From: Liolophura sinensis
Taxonomy: Eukaryota; Mollusca; Polyplacophora; Chitonida; Chitonidae
NCBI RefSeq assembly: GCF_032854445.1
Contig: NC_088302.1
Coordinates: forward strand, 22,517,788-22,581,787
Direction of reading: 5' to 3'
DNA: 64,000 nucleotides
Position numbers and translations under genes: made by a program. The notes beneath the pieces were generated by a model, which was not told the DNA's origin, did no database searches, and was given only the letters and a program-made list of their open reading frames with translations. Shown here piece after piece: positions 1-14,755 of the stretch. How positions within the stretch are numbered: position 1 is the first letter of the stretch; each line of letters opens with the position of its first letter.

Positions 1-2496
<2,496 letters not shown>

Positions 2497-5400
2497 ATGA
2501 GACGGAGAAATTTAAAACCAAGTGATGCGCAGAATGACACATCTTCCATCGCACGGTATATATATATATATACACTTGTTCTACTTTATGGATTCTCTTT
2601 TATTACATTTGTTTATTCATATGTGGATTTATGTATCACTAATCAGTAATCTAATTGAGATGTACACAAAACTCCAGTCTGAGGATGACTTATTATCATA
2701 TCCAATGATACTGAGGGACTGCTCTCTATGCCTGTGAACAACACACAACCCAATATTTAGAGTTCACAGCTGCTTTCTTAGTTACTTATCAGGGACTTGA
2801 GCATACACTGCGATCCTTGGATGTTAAGAAAAATCAGCATTGATATATTTTTAAAAAATGAACAAAACCCACAAAAATCATGATCATCAAACATATTGGA
2901 ATAAACTTACAGTAGCCTAATTCCTCAACCTTTTCAAATATGCACTTTATGCTCATTTATGAATATATTTTGGAGACAAAACTATATTGGTTGGATTAGC
3001 CAGTCTCAAGTCTGCACAGAATGATGCCTTCCAAATATGATTAAATAAACATTCTACCAACATTTTGAAAGGTTGAAAAATTACAGTACCTTAAAATGTT
3101 TAAAAGTCAAAACTTGATCTCTTTTAGCCCATGATAGAGATTTTATGGATTTCGGATCTCATAATTAGGGCTAAAAACAACAGTTGAAATATACCGCATC
3201 TTGTGCTAAAAATGCAACCAGCCTGTGAGGAATTGATGCACCTTGAGTAACTTCATGTGCCATAATGTGTATTTAATTATTTATTGAAATAGATGGTAGC
3301 TGGCCTACATCTACCATAGTGATTACGTTTGCAATTAACAACTTGTGCAGCACATGTATCACATATTACAGTGCATATCATTCACAGCACATCTGCTATA
3401 GGTTACGACTTAAAAAATCATCCGCTGTAAGTTACAATGTGTACGACTTATAACACGTCCGCTGTAAGTTACAATGTGTACGTCTCATAACACGTGCGCT
3501 GAAGTTGACAATGTGTACGCTTATAACATGTCTGCTGTAGTTTACAATGTCTACCACTTATAACACATCAATGTGCTCAAGACTTTTTAATGGGCTCAAA
3601 ACCAACAAAACCTAAGGGTTTCTATTTCTTGTGTTTGGGTGCTTGCTCACATTGGGGTATACCTTGTAACAAACAAACAGACAGACACTCTAATAAAGCA
3701 AGCCATTCTGTGGCGTGCTGTGCCGTAAACATTCCCTAAAGCATTTCAGAAGCCATGTACTACAGGTATGCCACTAAGTTTGTTGACATTAGGCGGAAAA
3801 AGACTACAATTCTCTATCCTGCAAGAGCTCTCAATGGTATTCCAGGTTCAAGTTGATTTTGTTATGCCTTGCCACAGATCTTAACATTTGTAACGCAATG
3901 AATGAATGCTTGGGTTTTTACGATGTACTTAACAATTTTTCAGTCATATGACGATGATGTATCAACAATGATCTGACCATACACACATGTATATATATGT
4001 AGAGGTACATAGGTACACATATTAAGTACTAAGCTGTTTGGTTTGGGACTGGTTTAAGGTTTGCTCCTCTACACAGATCTAATCTGTTTTTCCATAACTA
4101 CACCAACATGTTTTCATATTTTATGCCTTCTATTGCACGACAGGGCCTGATCGAGGATAAGGGTTTGGCAACAATACGGCACATATTAGTGTTCAGTGGT
4201 TTTCACAGGATGGTTTCTCATTCGTGTTGGAGACAATATGAAACAAAGCGTTAAATAAATAAACCCCATAATGTCTTTTTTGAAAAATTTACAAACAAAA
4301 CAAGCCAGTTATTTTTGATTCAACATCATTTATGTATAGTCTTGTTTGGGTATTGAAATTATTGACATCTTCAATAAATATGTCGCTGTGTCTGTGTGGT
4401 ATATATGTACTGTAATTCTTCAACCTTTGCATGTTTGCAAAGTGTTTATTCAAACATACACTGAAGGCATTAATCTGTGTAGACTGATAAAATTATACAT
4501 TTTGTGATGTGGCCAGTCCAAGTTGATTTGTGTGCAAAATCTAATTATTATGTGTATAAATTGCACTGAAAGTTGCTTTTGCATATGCAAAAGGGTCAAG
4601 GAATTAAGGTATACAGTTGTAATGCCGATGATAAATTAGAGTTTTATCATCTAAATTTTTGTTCTCAAAAGTCAAGCTTAGAAGTCATTTGAAAGTTACG
4701 ACATAGAACAATGTCTGGGTTACATCGCCCATTTAGGGTGGGTTCATGTCAGTAAAGGTACCCCCACTCTGAGTAACAGGTTAGGTGAACTCGTCTTCCA
4801 ACATCAGTTTGCTGAATAAGGCAGCATATTGTGGATTAAAATGTAATTAAAGCACTTGATTACAGTTTTCATTGCAGTAGCTCTAATCAGTGAATGATCT
4901 TTACATTTATTGTCTTGCAGACAGGATCATTCAAAAGCGCATTCCGAATTTCATTGGGATCTCTGGTTGATTCTTGCATTGGATAATTGGATCTTTGATT
5001 TCGGAAGGCCAATAGCTGCGGTATGCAAATTAGTATATTAACTCGCATTCCAGATTTAAATTGTCAATAAATTTTTAGGCTACTTTCATGACTGCATTTG
5101 TATTAGAAAGATGCAAGATCTTGTAAGGCATATAAGTATCTCCCATGTTTTTATAAGTGAAATCCTTTTATAAGTGAAGGTCCACATAGAACACCAATCA
5201 GTTGGGAAACGAAGTCAGTCTTGCTTCCTGTGGATGTGTTTTTAACAAAATCTGAACATTCTAGTTATTATTGTAAAGCAGGGTCATCATTGCTCAATGG
5301 TTGATCTCTATCGCCTGTCAACACAATATGGCTGAAATATTACTGATGTGGCATTGAGTCATAATTACTCATTCTAATGAGTGACAATGCAGATAATTTT

Positions 5401-8400
5401 CATTTCAACCCCAACTATAGTGATTACTTCTAAATGATGTATCATTCAGGTAATGAGAAACGGTACCAATTTAGGATACCCTACTAAGGGTAGACAACTC
5501 TGTGATAAAGCCCTTTATTAAGATATGCACATCCTCATAGCGCTGTGCCTATCTTAGTCCCTTAGTTATAACCTAGTATTGGAAAATACTAGCTATATTT
5601 GATACTTTGTTGTTTTGAGCTAGGGGTTTAGAGTCAATGACAGTATTGCTTTGTACACAGTATCACCTTGTATGCAATATCACCTTGTACACAGTATCAC
5701 CTTGTAGACAGTATCACCTTGTATGCAGTATCACCTAATGTTGTTATGCAGTATAAGGCCATCAAAGAGCTGGCTTAACTAGTGATAGTACTCCATCATG
5801 AAATGATTCATTTCAGTCCTCTCAGATCTTTCAGTCATAGTACATAATGGACACTGGGCTAACCAGTACTTCACTTTTTCATGTGTTTTGTATTCAGCTG
5901 TTTGTACCTCTAGAGTGGTCTCCCTTGAATAAACCCAGCATTGGGGATTACTTTCACATGGCCTACAATGTGATCACACCTTTCTGCTTACTGAAGGTAA
6001 ATTCTCCAAAAAGTACACTAATATAGAACTGCAGCTGTAGAATACGGAGTTGTTCATTCTCTGAATTTACATGTATAAACTGTTTTGTAGATGTCATATT
6101 TCAACGGAATCTTGTGCTGCCTTGTAAGAGCTCCATGGTTGGCTCAATAGTTGTTTTTATTTATTCTTTTATTATTCTTGTTAAATTGATTATTTTGTTT
6201 TTTTCCTGTAACAAAAACTATGCTAAAATCAACAGTTGATAGGTGAAATTCGACCTTTGTTGCAATTACTATATTCAACTTCATTTGATTGGGCACTAGT
6301 TTTAGTGCAAGTATCATGGCCAAGGGGGTTAGCACGCCAGCATGGTGCAATCACCCGGGAGCCTCTCGCCAATGTCGTCCCTGTGAGTTTAAGTCCAGCT
6401 CATGCCGGCTTCCTCTCCGGCCTTACGTGGGAAGGTTTGCGAGCAACCTGCGGATGGCGTTTTCCCCCGGGCTCTGCCCCATTTCCTTCATCTATAATGC
6501 TGGCTGCTATGGTCTAAGTGAAATATTCTTGAGTCTGGCATAAAACACCAATCAAATAAATAAATAAATAAATATGTAAATAATACAAGTATCCAAATAC
6601 AAGTGTATTGGCACTTTCAGGAATGCGGATCTTCATTTTTGTTTGTCTTTCATTTCCTCTAGCTTTTAGAGCGATGTCCGAAGAAGATTTCATCTACAGT
6701 GACGTATCTGACTGTGATTACGTTTGTGATGGGCGCGAGTCTTCACCTGGTGGGAGATTCAATCAACCATCGACTAATCCACAGCGGGTATCTCAATCAT
6801 CTGTCTGTACGGGAAAACCCCATCATGAAACAACTACAGCCTCACTCACTGGTATGTCACAGCTCTGTCTAGAATTGATTCTGGGAACAACTTAGAGAAT
6901 TTACAACTTACAGCTCATTATCATGGGCATATTACACTTAAGTGAAAACTGGAAGTACACATAAAGGTTTGAAGCTTAGTTTGGGGTATTTTTTATTTTC
7001 GGAAACAATGATAAAGTAAATAAATAAATAAGTAAGAAAAGTGTGTTGGTACCGAAATTTTAACTTCCCGTACCTAAGACCGTGAATTGAGAAATTATGG
7101 CTTTATTGACTGTGCATGCCCTAATTCTTCATTAATTTCAGTCGCCTGGCAACCAATAATTTGAAACATTCTGTGAGATCTTTGTGGTGTAGAGAAATAA
7201 TTTGCACAGTTTTATAAAGCTTACATCATTAGTGACACAAGCAAATCTTTTTGGAACCATTTGATAGTAGTAAAATAAAAAATAATGCATGTAATAGTAA
7301 TGAAAAATGGACCATTGCTGGTGAACAGAGGCCTTATATATTTGTTAAGAAAACTAACTAAGATGTTCCTTATCAGTTCAGCACTATTTTCGGTATTTCC
7401 ATTTAGACAGTCTTTTAAAACAGCACGAAATTGATTTACTGCAGAGAACACTCTACATGTACATGTATATACAAACAGCATGTCTAAATGTCTGTGTTGA
7501 TTTGTTGAAATTCTTCTGTATTTGAATGACCCTAAAATGTACTTTTCCTGTGATAGGTTAATCTCTGTATGAAAAAAACAAATTACACTCTCTTTGTGGT
7601 TTAAGGTTGCTTCATTTGAACTCCTGTATGCATATGATGAAGAAATTGGACATTTGATGTGGTAAGTTTGAGAAGAGTTTTCAAGGGAAACAAGCCATAA
7701 AAAGATAAAGTAAGCATGGTTAGAAAGACCATTAAAAACGGTACGTGTACCGAAAAATAACTTTACTTATTTTCTTTCTTTTTTTTCCCACTTTATTAAG
7801 TGCTTTCAAACGCTCGGATTGTAAGGTGGGCTGTATCAACCATGTTGATGATGCATGTCACCACTAAAATCACACAAGCATTTTCCGGGCTGTGAATGAA
7901 GTATTTAATGTCAGATTTAAATTTCCATGCACAGGCACACATTACATGCTTAATGGTCACAAGAATTTTACTCAGACCAGAAGGTAAAAACAGGTGTAGA
8001 ACAGGTTGCCGTTTGTCAGTGGTGGTATACATTTTGTAATTATCAATATGGTAAAGAAGGCATATCTTACAAACTGCATTTCAGTATTCCGTAAATAAAC
8101 GTACATATATACGCATTTTAAGGCACATTTTTATTATGGCCTTTCTACTTTGCTAACTTTATTTTATGGTTTCATTCCCTTGTATAATCTGTTAAGCGTG
8201 AGCCAGAAAGTTTGTGGAATGATTAGGTGATGACGTAAAGCCTTTTCGCCTCATATATTTTGATATTTGCAGAGTAATGTAAAAATTGCCATACCATTCT
8301 TCTCCATTATGCCATGATGCTGTGTCAGTAGGAGTATGACTTATTGGAGACATTCATTTGTCTGTCCAAGGATCTGTAGGTAGAGATTGTCAAGTTTGCT

Positions 8401-10040
8401 TATTCACAAATGTTTTTTTTTTTCCACCTGGAAAATGATACTTCCCTGTTCGTTTTTATTGGTTGGATGTTGCATTTCTATAATGCTCATTTATCATGGT
8501 TTACCTGCCTCTTTGGCCTTAATTATGTAACTCTGGGAAATTTTCACTGTCTGTGAAATTGTAATAGCTGTTGTTAGTTAAGAAGTATCTTCGTAGTATT
8601 TGTATAGATTTTCTGAATAATAGTTTGTTCACATATTATTCATATCTCGTGTTTCAGTGACAGTAGGTCTGTCTGTCTGTTCACACTTTAATTTCAATCC
8701 AGTATTATGCCAAGTTTTTTTGGCTCATGGTCACTTGTGGAACCTCACTTCAAGTTGGAAAACCAGCCAGATCCATAAATAAATTTTGTATGTTTCATTC
8801 CTTGATTCTTGGTCACCATGCAATAACAGTGTCTGATTTTGGTAAAATTTTGTACTCAGGTTTGTTTTGTGTGGCCTCATATCAATGATAAGTTAGCTTG
8901 CTTCGTGCAGAAGTTCTTGATATTTGGCGTGGTATGAAAATTTATCTGAATTCCGTTGTTGATTTGTGATTTGTCTCCATTTCTGTTTTACAGGTATATT
9001 CCTTTCTTTGTCACTGTGTGCTTGTATTTCTCCGCATGCTTTGTGAAGAAATCCTCGTTGGTCACCAAATTGTCAGTGACAAAATGGATACTAGTGAAGT
9101 TGTCTGCATTGTATTACTGGTATGTAGGCTACAGTTTCATTTTTTGTTGTTGTCAAGATATTTATTCATTGCCTGATTTCTAAACTAAATATTTTTTATG
9201 TTTACAATATAATGGAAAAATAGTATGAAGTCAGCCTGTATATTAATGTCCTTTTGCACAACTGTGATTTTCTTGGGGAACTACAATGTTATTCATCAGG
9301 CCCTTGATGGTCTGTTTGGCTTAACTGGGGGATGGACGCAGTCTTGAATCCAGTCCTGTGGGCCTTGTATGTGGCACAGAGGTGGGCAGTTGGAATGAAA
9401 TGTCTGTGGTGCTCGTCAGTGAAGTGCTACATGATTTTAGCTGGAAACCACTTGCCATTCATAAAAAAATTTCACCAGTTTGATCTGCCACACGTCGCAG
9501 TGTTTTACACCTGGCACATGCTGATTTTCTCCTCTCATAGTATAATGGCTGAAAACATCAAGTAACAAATTCAGTCCTCGCCTCTTCAGCTGTCCGTTTC
9601 CGCGAGTGGGCTTGTCAGATACCTGGTGAAACGAAAGCAGGTGGTTTACCCTGGGGATTCGTACAAATCTTGACACCTTTCATTATCAATCAGATTAATA
9701 AATACCTAAATGTTGACTCATCAGTATCTTGTTGAATTTACCCAGCAGGTGTACATGTATGTTCTTTACCTGTAGGTATTTGGTGACAGAAGGTCAAGTG
9801 TTTGTCATATTTTTGCTGACCTATGTCTTCATGCTGTTCACAACTCTGAGAGAGACAAAACGAGGCAACAAGCTGGACATCAACGGTTGTTTCTTGTTAA
9901 TGGTCTTCTCTGTGACCCTGGGACTGGTGGCGGTGTGGGTGGGGTGGCTGTGGAGAGACCCAGTCCTGAGGGCGAGGTACCCAGGCTTCCTCTACATTCC
10001 TGAACCCTGGGCATATTACACCCTCTACATTAAGGCTTGA
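2497..10040 (+). CDS. CLN6: CLN6 transmembrane ER protein (seven coding exons, complete)
   Basis: Exons: 2497-2555, 4921-5020, 5898-5996, 6663-6851, 7606-7661, 8994-9119, 9776-10040. All introns are GT-AG and phases match, giving 894 nt and 297 residues (human CLN6: 311). CLN6 is a polytopic ER membrane protein that with CLN8 helps export lysosomal enzymes; loss causes neuronal ceroid lipofuscinosis in people. Family signatures lie in order: [108 protein letters not shown], and the ending [21 protein letters not shown]. Several hydrophobic membrane segments are evident. An in-frame ATG at 2464 would add 11 residues; 2497 is preferred because it leads straight into the basic N-terminus [11 protein letters not shown] candidate ATTAAA signal lies at 10650. 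It is head-to-head with FEM1B and tail-to-tail with the CFAP141-like gene. Confidence 0.96.
2913..3090 (+). mobile_element. MITE-A copy 1 (CLN6 intron 1)
   Basis: Begins CCTAATTCCTCAACCTTTT and ends AAAGGTTGAAAAATTACAGTA, an imperfect inverted repeat. The interior shares with other copies the phrase 'ggagacaaaactatattggttggatt' and 'cagaatgatgccttc'. It has no coding capacity. Other copies lie at 4408, 37555, 40785, 43191, 46190, 46989, 47946 and 54270. Confidence 0.75.
3405..3568. repeat. Tandem repeat, about 4 diverged units of 43-45 bp
   Basis: Successive units carry 'cgctgtaagttacaatgtgtacgacttataacac' with substitutions. It lies in CLN6 intron 1 and has no coding meaning. Confidence 0.7.
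3903..3975 (+). repeat. Fragment of dispersed repeat R1
   Basis: Contains 'gaatgcttgggtttttacgatgtacttaacaatttttcagtcatatgacgatg', the head of the longer copy at 21298-21660. It lies in CLN6 intron 1. Confidence 0.6.
4408..4612 (-). mobile_element. MITE-A copy 2, inverted (CLN6 intron 1)
   Basis: Reverse-oriented member starting TACTGTAATTCTTCAACCTTT and ending AAAAGGGTCAAGGAATTAAGG. It includes the inverted core 'tctgtgtagactgataaaattata'. It sits about 1.3 kb from copy 1 in the opposite orientation. Confidence 0.75.
5290..5390 (+). repeat. SINE-like tail fragment
   Basis: 'cacaatatggctgaaatattactgatgtggcattgagtcataattactcattc' matches fragments near 1890-1945 and 20705-20775. It resembles the 3' tail of a molluscan SINE. 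It lies in CLN6 intron 2. Confidence 0.5.
5655..5745. repeat. Short tandem repeat, five units of about 18 bp
   Basis: Units read 'acagtatcaccttgtatg' with small changes. It lies in CLN6 intron 2. Confidence 0.75.
6315..6578 (+). mobile_element. tRNA-derived SINE (SINE-1), near full length
   Basis: A tRNA-like head is present with an A-box-like 'tggccaagggggttagcacg' and a B-box-like 'gtgagtttaagtcc'. It is followed by the conserved body 'gctcatgccggcttcctctccgg' and the tail 'gtgaaatattcttgagt...taaaacaccaatcaaataaataaata'. It is the best-preserved copy in the window and sits 85 bp upstream of CLN6 exon 4. The body resembles the Meta-SINE-type elements described from lophotrochozoans; that link is from memory. 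Confidence 0.85.
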
Positions 10041-11280
10041 TGACAAGTTATTATGTGTTAACGAATGTTATTTCAAGGAGAAGAAAACATAAAAATGATG
10101 CACCTTCAGATGAAATGGTGTGAAAAGTTAAGTGTAAATGTTGTGTTCAGCATTCTTTTTGGAATCGAGATCTGATCAGAGAAAATATTGAAGACCATAT
10201 TTATTAATAACTTTTGACATTCTGTCATCTGAAGTAAACTTATATTATTATGTTTTCTCCACCTTAAAGAATCTTGATTTGTTGATTTTTGGCATTGAAT
10301 GCCTGAAAAAATTGTTCTTTCTATTTTTCCCAAATGTTAGAGGTGGACTACAAATTTGCCATTCTTTGATGAAAGATGAACTGCTTGAGCAAAATTCACG
10401 CTTTGAGAAAACTTTCATTTTTGATGATAACATGCGCGCTAGTGATTTACAAAAACATTTTCAAGATTATGTGATAACATTTTAAGACTGATTGATAGAA
10501 GTTGTGAAATATTTTGGGAAAAGAAAGTGGGGTGACTGATTTTGTCAAGATAAGCCTTTATGATTTAGAATGATAGTATTATTAAGCACAGATCTCATTT
10601 TTTTCCTCAGATTTTATGTCATTTTTATTATTATAATTATTACAATGTAATTAAATTATTGTTACATGGAATGTTGAGTAAAAGTCTGTCTATGCATACA
10701 GTGATTGCATATTTTTCACTACTCTCTGTGCTTCCTACACATGTATATCACTACCAGAAAATTTTGCACTGAAATGTTAAATACGAAGTTTTCTGGGGTC
10801 ACAATGATGAGGTTTAACCTTTGCTTCTATTCGTACTATTAAGAAAACGGCAAATCATAAATCTACATCCAGGCATGGCAGTAGTATGTTATTTGCAGTT
10901 GGCTGCTGTGGAAACTAGAACTAGAAACTCAAAACAGTGCCAGTTTAAATAAGAACTTGGTTTATCTCAATATGAAAGTGCAGACTAAATATGAATTTGT
11001 TCTCTCTGCACTAATCCAGCGATTGGACTTGTATTGCGACCATGATGTTCTTACAAAGAAATGAATAGACACTGTGATAATACATGTAATATCCTGAAGG
11101 GGTAAGGGGTATGGTCGCAGTCATGTCTATCTGTTCACAAAGAAATTCTAAATTTCTTGAACATTTTCGTCTCTGCTTGAATTAAAAGATTTTCAAGGTC
11201 AAATAAATGTTTGACATATATCCATAAGTACTTGTTGATGGGTTTTAGTGCAGTTTTAAATTTAATGTTCATTTATTTTT

Positions 11281-11395
11281 ACTCTTGAGTGCGCCATAAA
11301 ACACCAATCAAATAAATATATGTGGGATGGTCTGTCGGCAACCTGTGAATTGTTGTGGGTTTTCCATGGCCTCCCACCATATCCCATCAGAATTC
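11281..11395 (+). mobile_element. Two SINE-1 fragments
   Basis: The first piece is a 3' tail, 'gccataaaacaccaatcaaataaat'. The second, from about 11320, is a body fragment: 'gggatggtctgtcggcaacctgtgaattgttgtgggttttcc'. Confidence 0.65.
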
Positions 11396-11748
11396 ATTTT
11401 ATGCATTTGCACCCTTTCCTTTTAAGGTGATTATTTTGTTTTTAACAAGTTCAAATATTTATTTATTTGACTTACCACAAGTGATAGAAAAAAGCTGTGT
11501 TTCCATGGTTACCTCTGATGGTCCAAAACTTATAAACCATGCTTTAAAGCAGTAAGACTTTTTACTTGGGTCTGTTATATTTTACGTCTACAATACTCCA
11601 AAACTTACAAGAGAGGGTACTGATACTACACTAAATTGGTTATTTTTCAAGAAAACAATCCAGATTATCTTGGTCTATACCATTTAATTGTTATTTTTAT
11701 ACTTAAGGAAATAGATAGGCTCTTTAAATGTACAACTTCCTTTTTACA

Positions 11749-11947
11749 TACTGTATTTCACCTTCATGTAGCATTTGGCCTGTAAAATGCACTTTAAGAG
11801 GCACAAAAGGCCTTGAAATGATACTTTTAATGACAACACTTCATTTTTTATGATAAGTAATCAAACTTCTTTAAAAAACCCTAATTGGCCTTATAAGGTG
11901 GATGAATCAATCAGAATGAAGTTAAACTTGTCAGGTGAAATACAGTA
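11749..11947. mobile_element. MITE-B with 15-bp terminal inverted repeats
   Basis: The left end TACTGTATTTCACCT and right end AGGTGAAATACAGTA are exact reverse complements, bounding 199 bp of non-coding AT-rich DNA. A related right end, 'caggtgaaatgcagtaca', occurs near 24809-24826. The TA at each end is consistent with a TA target duplication, as in Tc1/mariner-derived MITEs. Confidence 0.75.
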
Positions 11948-12507
11948 TTTAAAGATGTGTTATTATGCCTTTGTAAATTTTTTGTTGTGGTGAGGTTTCT
12001 ACCACTTACATGAACATGTATACAAACCTCGCCACTACAAGAGTCAGTGCAAGGTTTAACTTCCAAATCCTTATGGTCATATACATGTATATTGTCACCA
12101 AAGAACCTTGTTTTTGTATACAAATGTTTATTTACATTTCGATGTATATAAATTTACAATGAAGTATAAGTTGTATGACATTTGTTATATAAGGTGCACT
12201 GTATGGATTCTAAAAAATAATTTTTGATCCTTGACAAATTATATTAATATAAAATAAAATGTGAATATTTGTAACAATTTCTAATGTGTGTATCACATGT
12301 GTACATTGTTGTCTGCCCATTCATATCCCTCAAGTACAAACTTGTATACGACAGCATCTCAAGCTTACGAGGTAAAAATTGTAAAGCAAGATGATGGCAT
12401 TATATTTGCGTTACAATACACACACAACCTTCCAAAAAGCAGTGAGTTAATGAGGTTGTGTGTTGTTAAAATTGATCTGTGTAAACATGATGGATTCTGA
12501 TTGGCTG

Positions 12508-14755
12508 TCATATCCTCTGGAAGTAGAATGTTTTGCCTGCTGTGTTGAGTTCTGACTGAAACATTGTCCGTTCCTGCTGTAACTGCTGCCTTAAAGCTTC
12601 TTGTCTGACCTGAAACAAATTTAATAATCTTAGAACAACACCGGCCATAAGTGGGAAGGTCTGACAGCAACCTGCAGATGGTCATGGGATTCTCCTGGGA
12701 TCTGCTGCTGTCGTGAAAGTGAAACATTCTTTAGTATTTATTTCAAATAAATGATATGAACAATAGCAAATCTGCAACAGCTTCAACATGCCACATTACT
12801 TCTTAGGATACGGTGTCATCTTACACTCAGGCTGTGGCTAAGTGAATAGCCCACATTAAAATATATGACAGACAGACAAACAAATGGATACAACAATTTA
12901 TAAGAACTGCAGCTTTGCTGTAATCGAAGAAAGTACATGTATGTACATGAGCCTAGATCCTCTGGACTGTACACACTGTGACTTACATTAACTGGTCTTG
13001 AAACTTAAAAAATGGTAATGTTAAATGGAATAGGAAAGAAAATGCATGACATGATTTACATATGTTTTGCTGTTTTAAGCTGCATCTTTTTTAGCTGCAA
13101 CAAGTAGGTCAACATGTATGTATGTGCGTCTGTCAGTCGGTTGGTCAAATTTTTGACATCCTGTCACTGAACATGTGGTCTGAGTCTGAATGCAAGATGA
13201 ACTCTATGCGGTATGTTGCAGATGTGTGTATCTGATTTGCTAATTTGGCTGGGCTGCTCACTTTTCTAGGAACCCCCACCTTCCCGAATTCTGAAGGCTG
13301 GCCAAGGCCCTGTAGGATGAAGGATTCACCTTCAAACTGAGAAGTGAAAGTACTAGTACATGTACGATGTACTAGTAACACTTACTGCCAAAGCTGCTTT
13401 CCTCCCTAATCTGACTTCCTCTTTAATTGTCTTAAAGCTTTCCGTCAAGCGTTTTCTTCCGGCCACTTCTTCCAGCTTTTCATTCCAGTCTGCCTTTAGG
13501 GTAATTTCATGATCTCTGTCCCCCAAAAAGTAAGGAGAAAAACACATGGTAACATCACATAATGACAGTCCATGGCTGTAAGTCAGTGATTTATCAGGTA
13601 CATGTACGTGATGAATGCTGCCGCCTTAGCACATAGAATCAAGAAAATCATGAGTCTCCTGAGCTCCACGGTTAGATAATGCAAATACTGTATAGCCTTA
13701 GTCTTATATGACTAACTTTTCATGTATTAAGGATATTTTAATCAAGTAGGGCCTAGTGCATGTAGATGTTTATATCATATTAAGGCATTTCCTGTATATA
13801 AATATACAAAAAAATGAACATATTAAAATGTATCAAAACTTCCATTTGATCCATCATGATCTAAATTGTATACCATTCAATGTACTGTACCTCTTTAGTC
13901 CACGTTCTCTGTCAGCGTGTAATTCCTCCGCCTAAGAACAAAACAGGTTAAATCATAATTAATTAGACCAACAATGTTTTAATACAGGAACAGATGACAT
14001 GTACAGTAGGCTGTACACAGACGCAAATGAAACATACATGTACATATGAAATGTACATATGAAATGTATGTACACGGTAATTGTAAGGAAATCAGGTTTA
14101 CTTGACTACCGGTACTGCACTATGGTACATGTTCAAGATTAAATTGTTGGCAATCAAAAATGTAAGCTACACGGGCCTGTATTGTGTATTACATGCCGTA
14201 AGGTAAGGAGTCTGCATTGAAACTAGTTTCATGCTTGTGTGAATTTCCTAGTTTTTACACATGGGGACTCCTACCTAGAACTGACAGCTTGAGACGACTG
14301 TGACCACGGACAGACAAATTATTTGGTGCCAAGCAGCCGTACAATGAAGTCAACAAGGGGAGTACGGAGGTGTTCAAGGTAAGCTTATGGAACAAGACAG
14401 GGCTGTGATAGTATACGTTATCACAGCTTTACAGAACTAGACAAGGCTGTGACACTATACGTAATCAAAGCCCCACAGAGCTAGGATCTTGCGAAGGATG
14501 AAAAACTGTGACAAATCGGTAAATTGATCAATGTCTTGAGGCACGTGGCGTTGGCTTTAGTCCAAATGTTTGCCTCACCAAATTCTGAATATCGGCCTAC
14601 ATATGATTATTACTTGTATCGATCCCGTACTTAATTTTCAGAAGTTGGTACAAACAACAACTCACCTCTACACGGTCTCTTTGTCCTCGCAATGCACGCT
14701 GCAGACTTTTGTTGGCGTTGTTAACCTCAAATCTGTAAGACGTTGCCAAACTCAT
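12508..14755 (-). CDS. CFAP141: CFAP141-like ciliary microtubule inner protein (four exons, complete)
   Basis: Exons in transcription order: 14755-14666, 13931-13891, 13515-13386, 12609-12508. Introns are GT-AG with matching phases, giving 363 nt and 120 residues. The start codon has a strong context (ACCATGA). The protein is highly charged and helical: MSLATSYRFEVNNANKSL, then a Lys/Glu/Arg-rich middle (EEVAGRKRLTESFKTIKEEV), then the C-terminus VRQEALRQQLQQERTMFQSE followed by LNTAGKTFYFQRI. The ending matches human CFAP141 (C1orf189, 101 residues), which has VRQAALHQLFEKE and a final ELNQMGKAFYVERF as I recall it. CFAP141 is a small protein inside axonemal doublet microtubules, so a structural role in motile cilia is inferred. 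The N-terminal half is less certain by homology. The gene lies between the CLN6 and CHAF1A 3' ends. Confidence 0.8.
12640..12748 (+). mobile_element. SINE-1 body fragment beside the CFAP141 last exon
   Basis: 'ggccataagtgggaaggtctgacagcaacctgcagatggtcatggg' followed by 'gtgaaacattcttt' is the SINE-1 body and tail. It lies in the last intron, about 30 bp from the splice acceptor of the final exon. Confidence 0.7.
14398..14486. repeat. Tandem pair of short palindromes in CFAP141 intron 1
   Basis: 'ggctgtgatagtatacgttatcacagc' folds back on itself (GCTGTGATA/TATCACAGC). A diverged copy, 'ggctgtgacactatacgtaatcaaagc', follows about 52 bp later. Function is unknown. Confidence 0.5.

Larger units (their letters stand above)
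10041..12507. other. Convergent spacer between CLN6 and the CFAP141-like gene
   Basis: AT-rich 2.5 kb between two stop codons. It should hold the 3' untranslated region of CLN6 (candidate ATTAAA at 10650) and that of the minus-strand gene (candidate AATAAA on the minus strand at 12127-12132). It also holds SINE fragments (11281-11395) and a MITE (11749-11947). Short open frames inside it show no family signature, so I call no gene. Confidence 0.6.
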
